Shown piece by piece: positions 35,593 to 43,719 of a stretch of 64,000 bases of DNA (positions are counted from its first letter, which is position 1; every line of letters starts with the position of its first letter). Position numbers and translations under genes: made by a program. The stretch comes from Diphasiastrum complanatum (Eukaryota; Streptophyta; Lycopodiopsida; Lycopodiales; Lycopodiaceae). Below the pieces are notes generated by a model. It made no database searches. It was not told the origin of the DNA and saw only the letters and a list, made by a program, of their open reading frames with translations. The stretch lies in assembly GCA_029204225.1 (NCBI GenBank), contig CM055095.1, positions 31,324,936-31,388,935 of the forward strand, in the 5' to 3' direction.

Positions 35593-37633
35593 TTGATTCA
35601 AGAGGTTTGGCATAAAAGGATGGGACACCTCAACATCAAGTCATTGGAAGTAATGGCCAGGAAGAAGAAGAGCAAGGATGAAGTGTATGATGTCTTTATC
35701 AAGTCCAAGAATGCAAGGCAGAACCAATTTTCCACAAAGATCAAGTGCTTAAGGAGTGACAATGGTGGTGAGTACATATCTACTAAGTTCAAGGCCTTTT
35801 GTGATGAGCATGGGATCAAGAGAGAGTATACAACATCAAGGCCCACAACAAAATGGAGTGGCTGAAAGGAAGAATAGAACTTTATGTGAAAGTGCTAAAG
35901 CTATGAGGTTAAGTGCTAATCTTGACAAACCATTTTGGGATCAAGCTTTGTTGTGTGCCAATTTCTTGTGCAATAGGTGGCCGAGTGCTATTTTGGATGG
36001 AAGGACACCTTTTGAGATGCTATTCAAGAGGAGGCCGATTGTCAACTTTCTAAGAACCTTTGGATGCACATGCTATGTCAACATTACTCTTGATGATAGG
36101 ATCAAGGAGGATCCATATTCAAGAAGAGGTATTTTTGTTGGATATAGTGAGTTGAGTAAAGCATACAAGGTTTACATTCCTTCTACTAACAAAGTGATTG
36201 TTGGTAGAGATGTCATTTTCGATGAGGGGAACATTCCAAAAGTGTCTTCAAGCATAATTGATGCTAGTGTGGATGGATCTAACATTCTTGATGTAGATGA
36301 GAAAGATCCTATTTTCGATGGTGATGATGATGGACCTTCATCAAGTCAAAAGCCAAGGAGAAAATCAAGAGAAAGACAAGTACCTTCAAGGCTCACATAT
36401 GATCAAAAGGGTAAGCAAGTAGTTTCTGGGAATTATATTTCCTAACCTCTTTGGATTACAAGTGTAGATCAAGCAAGGAAAGAAGAGGAGTGGATCCAAG
36501 CAATGGATCTTGAGTATCAAGCTCTTATGGAGATTGAAACATCTTTTGGAGGATCTTCTTGTGTACATGGAGATATGCAAGTGGATGGATGTTATCTTGC
36601 TATAAAATCAAGTAATGGATCTGGAAAACAAATTGTGTTCAATGACTTTGATGGTCAAGTTGGAGATCAAGAGGTTGATGTCAAAGCGCTTCAACTAGTC
36701 AAAAGAGAAGGTGACAATTTGAAGCTAGTCAAGAGCATCAAAGGAGAGGTAATTGGCAAAGATGTTATGGATCTGTTTTTGCAGCATATTGAAGACTTAA
36801 GTAAGGTCAAAGGAGCAACAAGGAAGTGTTGTTCAGATTTACTTTACTTGTTCTATTTCATGTTTGAGCATTTTCATGTGGATGTGTGCAGATTGTCAAG
36901 ATATGATAAAATTAGCTACATTGGTGAGCATTGTTTTGATGTTGGATTTGTACTAGCATTCTTGGCTGGTTTTGCTGATGGAAATGAAGCTATTGGAGGC
37001 TCGTTATGTCACTCATTCATGGTCAAGTCATCAAGTTATGATGGTATCTTATGGCAAGATGGAGATGGAGGCTCATTCATGGAGTATCATGGTGGATACA
37101 TGGCAACAAAGGACAAAGGAGGAGACATGCAAGCAAAAGTTGATCACTCACATTTATTATTTGTTTGCTGTATTTTTCCAGAGAGTTCAGAGTTGGAAGC
37201 ATGGTGGAATCATTTCATTTACATTCTATTTGATTCTTTATGTTCTAGTTACATCTTGATATGTAAAATTGATGTAAGAAATAGTGAAGCATCCCAAGTG
37301 GACATTATTCTCTATATCAATTATGGTTGTTTCTATTTTGAGCATTACATGATCATTGAAAGGAGATATATTCTTAGGAAGAAGATCATTCTTATGATGG
37401 ATCAAAGTTCTATTATTAAAACCTATGCTAGGAGCAAGCATATTGAGGTGCAATATCATTTTGTGAGGGAGCAAGTCATTGCAAAGGAGGTGGAGCTTCA
37501 ACATGTGTCTTCAAGGGAATGTGTATCTGATATCTTCACCAAAGCATTGGGAAAGGACTTGTTCATGAAGCATAGGACATCACTTGGAGTGTTATCAAAG
37601 TCAATGTTAAAACTAGTTGAAGAGGGAGTGTGA
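35593..37633 (+). pseudogene. Copia-A chimeric pol with unknown in-frame segment
   Basis: Part 1 (35593-35865): E-V-W-H-K-R-M-G-H-L-N-I-K-S-L-E joined by a deletion to S-K-D-E-V, then L-R-S-D-N-G-G-E-Y. A frameshift near 35845 moves to part 2 (35756-36445): G-V-A-E-R-K-N-R and the integrase C-terminus. One TAA (36443-36445) separates part 3 in the same frame (36503-37633): linker W-I-Q-A-M-D, then from about 36541 to 37424 some 295 codons unrelated to pol, then A-R-S-K-H-I-E-V, I-F-T-K-A-L-G and the C-terminal V-E-E-G-V. The unknown part is Cys-rich, with hydrophobic stretches (V-G-F-V-L-A-F-L-A-G-F; F-I-Y-I-L-F-D-S-L-C). I know no family for it. The stop codon is within the first five bases of the 3' LTR. 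Confidence 0.8.
37616..37628 (+). promoter_or_regulatory. Copia-A polypurine tract
   Basis: gttgaagagggag next to the 3' LTR; the same sequence precedes the Copia-B 3' LTR. Confidence 0.8.
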
Positions 37634-38276
37634 AAGATTCAACTAGTTTGATCATTTTGTCAATATTTCTGTATTTGGCATATTGAGGCCAAAACTTGTT
37701 TTTGACTTAGAGAATAACTTTTCAAAGTTCATTAGTCTAAATTTCATTTGAATAAATACTTTTTGGAAGTGTGGAAAAGTTTGGAGGCGAGTTTTAGGAT
37801 ATTCAAATTTAAATAGTTGGGTACATTGAATCTAGACCCAAAAATAGTAGGGTTAGCATTTTGGAGAGAAAGCCAAATGGCCAAATAGGGTTTGGACCTG
37901 TTATAAAAGGATGTAACTCGTGGAGAGAGTGATCTTCTCTCTTCTCTATCTCATTTCATGCTTATACATGGTTCTCTTGGGTTCTACTATCCATTGGTGC
38001 ACTATATTAGTGATTGCATGCAATTTTATGTGTAGAATGATTCATAAATGCTATTTTCGGTTTCACACGTGTGAATGATAGTAGCTTTCTGGTTTTGGAT
38101 AGACAACAACAGTACTTTATCATATCATTCAAGTTTGATCAAATTCTATTGGTGTTTGCATCTCATTTTGTGTGTAGATATTGTTTTTTCTAATTGGTGA
38201 GATTGGTAGTGTATTTCTCTTTCTAAACAAAGATCTTTCAAGTTGATTGGATCTTAAGGATCTGAAAACTTTCACA
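37629..38276 (+). repeat. Copia-A 3' LTR
   Basis: TGTGAAAG...CTTTCACA, 648 bp. TATAAAA at 37902-37908. Perfect palindrome TTCACACGTGTGAA at 38062-38075. Confidence 0.92.
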
Positions 38277-38281
38277 TTGAG

Positions 38282-38946
38282 AACATAGCTAAGCAATGTT
38301 AGGGTTATGTACAACAACTTCATGGAATGGCTTATCTATTCCATCATTGAAATTGCTAGCAATAAATGATTATAGAGCGGACAAGTGTGTCTTGTGCATC
38401 TTCAATTCAATACATTATGTGCAAAAGGGATCCATTTTAGATTTCAAATTTGGATAATGATCTTGATTTTGCGTTTTGGGAGTATTGCGGGATGGAGTTC
38501 ACATTGTCAATGTTATGTTTTCTTACTACTTTTTCTTTTCATTTTTGGGCATGTGTTTGGATATATAACAACGCATAAAAAGAGCTAAGCCATGCCATGA
38601 ATATTTTCATAAAGATTTCAAGGTGCTTTGACTTCCATAAAAAATTTCATAAAGTTTGACTTATATCACAATTGTCATTATGGATAACATTGTCATCCTT
38701 TACAGTGCTCGTAATTTTTTTTGAAACTAACCTTATAAAAAACCCACAAAACTATTATGAAATCGGTAAAAGCTTAAAAGAAGACCTTAAAACCTAACAT
38801 TTATAGCAAAAACCAGTTGATTTTGAGCCATATAAAAAACCTGCAAATTTGAAAGGTAAAAAATGAATTTCAACAATTGGGCTATTTGTATTTGTCAATT
38901 TTTCGTGAGCACTAATCCTTTACATAAAAGATTTTTCGCTTACCTT
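38282..38946. other. No recognisable gene
   Basis: AT-rich with short ORFs only. Confidence 0.45.
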
Positions 38947-39065
38947 TTTCCATTGGGTCATAGGTCATAAGGATCATTGTGACATCCATTGGGTCATCTT
39001 GCCATAAAAATGGTGAGGCCGCCCTACTGCCATTTCCATTGGGTCATCCTGGCATAAAATAGAAG
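38947..39065. repeat. Short repeat tccattgggtcat, three copies
   Basis: tccattgggtcat occurs near 38950, 38988 and 39035; the last two continue as cttgccataaaa / cctggcataaaa. Confidence 0.65.
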
Positions 39066-39207
39066 GGTCCATTCTCACGCCCTTTATGGCCTTACAACCC
39101 TTTCCACTAGTTCCTGGCATAAGGAGAGAGCCCCCTCCATTTTATGGAGGATGACCCCATGAAAAGTGTGTACTAAATCCATTCCTCCAGACATTAAAAT
39201 TAATCCC

Positions 39208-39300
39208 AGAGGGTTGGCTCAATCGGCTAGCTTGGTATCAAAGTTTCTTGGTCCCAAATTTCCCTTAGAAACCAAGATGCATATGTAAAGCACTCTAAAA
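39208..39300 (+). repeat. Possible tRNA-derived SINE head 1
   Basis: TGGCTCAATCGG (39215-39226) fits a Pol III A box. About 25 bp later, GGTCCCAAATTTCC (39250-39263) is a weak B box. The following gaaaccaagatg also follows the stronger candidate at 48332. Confidence 0.4.
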
Positions 39301-39359
39301 AAATTTCCTATGTATTTTGAGGTAACCTTAATTGGAAGAATATGACAGCTGTAGCAACT

Positions 39360-39645
39360 TCACTCTAAAAAAAATGTTTTACCAGAGGTAAAAATGACTG
39401 ATGTTTTTACCAATAGTAAAAGTTTATTACCTAATGTAAAAAGAAATTATTTGTTGTATTAAAAAAATTACTACCTTATGTAAGAAAATTTTACTTATTT
39501 TAAGAATAAAAATATTGTAAAAAATCAGTAAATTATGCAAAAACATATGTAAAAAATCTAACGTAAAAATTGAAAAGAAAACTTTCTGTAGAAACTGAAT
39601 TCTGTAAAAAGTTTCAGAAGACTGAAATTTTTTTACATGCTTTAC
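39360..39645. other. A/T-rich gtaaaa motif stretch, no gene
   Basis: Many repeats of gtaaaa/ttttac in both orientations (gttttaccagaggtaaaa and similar). The ORFs are low-complexity. Confidence 0.45.
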
Positions 39646-39647
39646 GT

Positions 39648-39677
39648 GGGGAAAGGCCCTGGGACAGGGCCTTCCCC
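39648..39677. repeat. GC-rich hairpin
   Basis: GGGGAAAGGCCCTG - GGA - CAGGGCCTTCCCC: a long stem with one bulge, in an AT-rich context. Confidence 0.8.
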
Positions 39678-39944
39678 TATACATTAAAATTAAGGGCTTA
39701 ACACTATAGTTTTTCAGCTGCAAGTGTCAAGGATTAGAATTTTGCTGCTCCTTTGATTGTGCTGATCTTGATCATAATGATATGAGAGCATCAGTACATT
39801 TAGTGATTGTGCTCTCCACAATCCTGAAGCTGATCACGCTCAAAGTACCCTTTGCTGATTTTGTGATGTCCTTGTGAGACTTAAATGAGTTATTCGCATT
39901 CGATTCCGATTAATTTTGTGGGGGGGGGAGGAGGCCATGTCTGA

Positions 39945-40033
39945 GGGCCTTCCTTGCTAGGAGGGCCCTCGCCCGAGGGCGGGAGCCCGAGGGCAGGCCT
40001 CGACCAACAAGGAAGGCCCGAGGACTTCGGGCC
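39945..40033. repeat. GC-rich foldback cluster
   Basis: GGGCCTTCCTTG (39945-39956) pairs with CAAGGAAGGCCC (40008-40019). The loop contains further GC palindromes around gccctcgcccgagggc, and GGCCCGA/TCGGGCC overlaps the right arm (40015-40033). It shares gggccttcc with 39648-39677. Confidence 0.75.
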
Positions 40034-40374
40034 TTCCCCTGCGTAATGCCATTGTGCGAAGGTTTTTGTTTTTTTTCTTTCTGGCCGTACGTCCATACGT
40101 GTGGACTGTTTTTTTTTTTTTTCGATTTTTTGGGGCAAATTTTTATAAGCTCCTTGCTCAAAGAGATTAGCCATGTGGCATAATGTGAACCTCAAATGTG
40201 GAGTAAATGGACCGTCGAGCGTTATACATGTGGCAGTCTCACATGTGTATAGTAAAGGGATGGTCAGGCACGAAACGTGTGGCATGATTTCTAATTTGGA
40301 GACAGATAAGAAGATATGGAGAAAGTTAATGGAGGACTCCTGGCAGGAATTGGAATTGAGAGTTTTGTCAACCT

Positions 40375-41570
40375 GAATATAGTGATAATTTATCGGCAAA
40401 TGATATGCAACAAATTATTGACCAAAAGGGAGACAGTGATGCACAGTTAATTACGAAGATTTCATTGCAGTTACAACATAGTAAAGCGTTACTGGATGCC
40501 AATCCTCTAAACAGATTCCAAGCAGAGAAATGGAGTCTAGTTCTCCTGTTCTAGCGAATCTGATTGAGCAGCTACTGGATTGTGCCAGAGTAGTAGAAGC
40601 CGATGACCTAGAAAAGGTTAACGAGATTCAAGGGTTTCGCGTGCAAGCTCTAAAATGTGCTTCGAGATTGACAACCATTCCCCTTCTACTATTGAGATTC
40701 TCAAAGATCATCACTTATTTTTGGAAACCAGTCCATACATGAAGATTCCGCAGTACTTTGCCACCCGGACAATATTGAAAGCGTGCAACGGAGAGCGATG
40801 GTTGGTTGCATTTGTATGGTATCCAGAGGCCATCTTTGATCCAAGCCCTTGCAGATATGCCTGAGGACCTCCCAAGCTGCGCATCACATGCATTCACTTT
40901 CTGATGCCAGACCTGAAGCATGTAGAGGAAACAGAGTTAACAGCCAGCAGGTTTGCAGAATTTGCCCACAGAGGCGGTGTGCCTTTCGAATATCACTCTG
41001 TGAAAGCAAAGTGGGATCAGATCTTACCATTTGCTTCAACGATCAGACATGACGAAATTCTGATTCTCAATTGCATGTTTAACTTGCGGCATCTCCTAGA
41101 CGAAATCGTGGCTGCAGAGGTGTTGAAGAACATCCGTGCCATGAACTCTAAAGTGCCTTTAGAAAGAGTGATGAATGTAGCTTGTAACACACCCTTGGGG
41201 TTTATCCACCATTTTCGAGCAGTTCTTGACCATTCCGGAGAGAGTGCACATGGAGAGTCAGTTCTTCACCAAGGCCATCTTCAAATGTGATGGCATGTGA
41301 GGTGCGAAGTGTGTAGATAGGGCATAACCCTACAAGCACTGGCAAACCCTTACATACATGGCTGGTTTCAGAATGATGCCCATCCAATCCACAATGTACA
41401 GACAAATTCAGGACATACTGACCACCAGTTTCCACAGAAATTATGGCTTTCGTAGAGATGGGGAGTGGATGGTGTTTGGCTGGAAGAACATGCCTACTCA
41501 TGCAGTGTCTGCTTGGGGAACCGGCTCCATCCAGCCCAAAACTGCAGCATCCATCAGTCTACCTTGAGGG
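40375..41570 (+). pseudogene. GRAS transcription factor pseudogene
   Basis: Successive frames give the family's blocks in order: leucine-rich I (L-I-E-Q-L-L-D-C-A-R-V-V-E-A-D-D), Q-Y-F-A-T-R-T-I-L-K-A, the VHIID block in decayed form (S-L-I-Q-A-L-A-D-M), P-P-K-L-R-I-T, V-E-E-T-E-L-T-A-S-R-F-A-E-F-A, V-P-F-E-Y-H-S-V (PFYRE region), and the SAW motif A-G-F-R-M-M-P-I to D-G-E-W-M-V-F-G-W-K. At least five frame changes or stops (near 40650, 40860, 41290, 41350, 41565). GRAS proteins are plant nuclear regulators. Length and order suggest a full-length gene that decayed. Confidence 0.85.
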
Positions 41571-42154
41571 CATTTGACAAATTGCACAATACGGCTACAT
41601 CAGTTGAACCTGTTAAGCTGGTTCTGCTTTGCATTAGCCTACCCTGGACTATGCAGGAGTAAGATCATATGACAACCAGCAAGAATTCCGTGGTCTTTTA
41701 ACTGCCTAGAAGCTGGATATATCAATCAGTGAGCTGGTAAGTGAAATAGACTGTGATTGGTCCAACAAACACTTTAGCCTTCACATTATTCAGTTACATG
41801 CAGCTGGAATGTTAGCAACCAAATGTTTGAAATGTTTTCAAACATTTGGACTTGGAATTTTTGAATCCAAACAGATGGAAACATCAGCCAAAGGTTAGGA
41901 AACTTTTTTCATTGCTATTTTATAGGAAGATTCCCCTGAGATGTTATATAATCAGAAACTAGCAACGCATAGGAGGATGCAAAAGTAAAAGCGAGCGAAT
42001 TACGATGCTTAACAAATTTGATTATCTTGTCCAGCGTAGAGAGACAACGAAATAATGGCAGATGTTGACAAAGAGTAACATGAATTAAAGCTAGCAAATA
42101 TTCACAAGCTTAAAATGAATTAAAGACAACAAATATTTACAAGGGAATGATGTT
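41571..42154. other. No gene; contains a strong hairpin
   Basis: The hairpin at 41819-41849 is listed separately. The rest is AT-rich without coding signals. Confidence 0.5.
41819..41849. repeat. Perfect 14-bp hairpin, candidate Helitron 3' hairpin
   Basis: CCAAATGTTTGAAA - tgt - TTTCAAACATTTGG. On the minus strand it lies downstream of the helicase and GIY-YIG genes and is followed by ttgCTAAC, which contains a CTRR. Helitron 3' ends have a hairpin just before CTRR, but here the spacing is only 3 nt and the next base is C rather than T. Confidence 0.5.
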
Positions 42155-43571
42155 TTAAAGTTTTCTCACATGCAAGATCGTCAAGGTACCAATATTTTTG
42201 CGAACCCGAAGGTGACCAGCCAAGTTATTGCAAAGTTTCATGTTCTGAGATTTGTACATCTTGATATAAAAGTTCTCTAATCTATTTGCAACTGAATGAT
42301 CTTCGACAATTTCTAGTATTTCTACATGAAAGACATAAAAAAAACTACTATGTGTCCTGTCAAAAAGCAATTTCTTGGGTGGCTTTCGAACGTGCTCTTG
42401 CACACGCCTATGTAAGTTGGTGGTTTGACCAATGTAGACCATCTTGCCGACACGTGATGCTATTTTGTATATTGTGATGTGCTTGTTCGTGCCTTTTTCG
42501 AGGGGGGGAGGCGAGGGGTCCTGCAAGAAAGATGCCATTTCGATTATGAAGTACTGCATGGTGGAAAAAGATTTGTGTTGAACTAAAGAACACAGATTGT
42601 AGGTGCGCATGCATACCTCTGTGCTGGAAGATGTTGGTTGAGTTGTTTGTTGCGAAATTTGGGGATCCATGGACTGCTATTTGTCAGTATGCAATGGATA
42701 TTTAGATGTACAAGAAGTTGCATGTATAACATAATGTAATTTAGAGTCACTGAAAATGACAAACCTGTGAATTAGTCGTTGCAATGATTGGTGTGTCAGA
42801 GATCTCTCTCTCAAGGATTTTCAACACAAAATCAATGGAGATTGGGCCATCAGTGAGGCACACCCCTGTTTCTGAGATGTGCCCAAGCTGCCTTCCAAGA
42901 TCGGTGCTAATTGCATTCAATTCTGCATGGGTCATCCCTCTCCAGTCAAAAATTGCAATATTATACCCAAAGTACAAGTTGCGGATCGCATAGTATCCGT
43001 GGTCGGAATGGGCTTCGAAATGCTGAATAGCGGCTCGATTTGTTTGTATTGAGGCTGGAATTGGAATCGCAAACAACTTGTTAAAATGCTTTAGAAATCT
43101 TGGAAACACAACATAGAAATAATGCCATTTTCGTAAGTTGAAAATGCCAATAACGAATATTAAAAAAATGAGAAAAAAAACAAAACAAATATAATTTTGT
43201 ACTTTCTATAGGATCTCCATGATGTTGATGCAATAAGCTTCTCTAGCATGTTTCTGCGTTGTAGTGTAGCTGTTGAGGAAGCCGTTCTTGTATTCGCTCG
43301 GTTCAATTTCACATGCATTCAAAAGAAACATCTGTCATGTGGAGGGATAAATACGTACCTCGTCAAGTTGCTCCGAAGCCACACGTACTAACGTTTTTGT
43401 TTCCTCTTTCAGCTTGTGAAACAGCTATCAAAGAATTCGAGAATATATATATCACTACGACATAATAGAATGCAAAAAAGCTATGGATACACTTGCATTA
43501 CATGAAAGAACAAAAAGAAAATGATGTACTTCTTCTGCCTCCGTAATCTCATGTGTTGTCATGTTGATGAC
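42155..43571 (-). CDS. Multi-exon gene with C-terminal GIY-YIG nuclease domain
   Basis: A chain of exons that all keep the same phase can be read on the minus strand: 43571-43530 (14 codons), 43424-43359 (22), 43076-42765 (104), 42676-42617 (20) and 42553-42155 with the stop. The introns I place between them have GT...AG borders and phase 0 (for example CAG|GTTTGT...ATAG|CAG, 88 nt; GAG|GTATGC...GCAG|TAC, 63 nt). The last exon has the GIY-YIG fold: Y-K-I (for GIY), M-V-Y-I-G-Q-T-T-N-L-H-R-R-V-Q-E-H with the Arg, the catalytic-type Glu in R-L-E-N-F-Y-I-K, and the late Asn. The 104-codon exon (D-W-R-G-M-T-H-A-E-L-N-A-I) is unknown to me; the upstream exons look helical. The start is not visible. 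GIY-YIG domains cut DNA in repair, homing and Penelope elements. It sits directly after the Helitron helicase on the same strand. Exon borders are predictions; the domain is fairly sure. Confidence 0.62.
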
Positions 43572-43719
43572 CTATTTTCAAACAGAAGGAAAAAATGGCA
43601 AAACATGTGCTTTACATATGGAACACGGAACATAAATACTAGAAATAAATTTAAAAAAATACACGCACATGTTTTTATTCCATGAAAGGCAGGAAGGTGA
43701 AGTTGTATTGATAGAGAGA

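Larger units (their letters stand above)
34607..38276 (+). mobile_element. Copia-A, non-autonomous copia element with two LTRs
   Basis: 5' LTR, tRNA-Met primer site, non-coding leader, integrase remnant fused to an unknown open segment and to the Pol C-terminus, polypurine tract, 3' LTR. Flanks are ATGAG (34602-34606) and TTGAG (38277-38281), a 5-bp target duplication with one mismatch. Gag, protease, the integrase zinc domain, the first integrase Asp, all of RT and most of RNase H are absent, so mobility would need a helper. Its LTRs differ at many positions by eye, so it is older than Copia-B. A solo LTR of this family is at 7604-8251. Confidence 0.92.

Noticed and set aside
36972-37259. 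Second ORF within the unknown Copia-A segment
   Set aside because: The frame continuous with pol at both ends is the better candidate.
39890-40399. 169-codon minus ORF
   Set aside because: Pro/Lys-rich translation of the GC foldback and flanking DNA; no family motif.
42155-43571. Penelope-like retroelement
   Set aside because: A GIY-YIG domain is present but no reverse transcriptase lies next to it.
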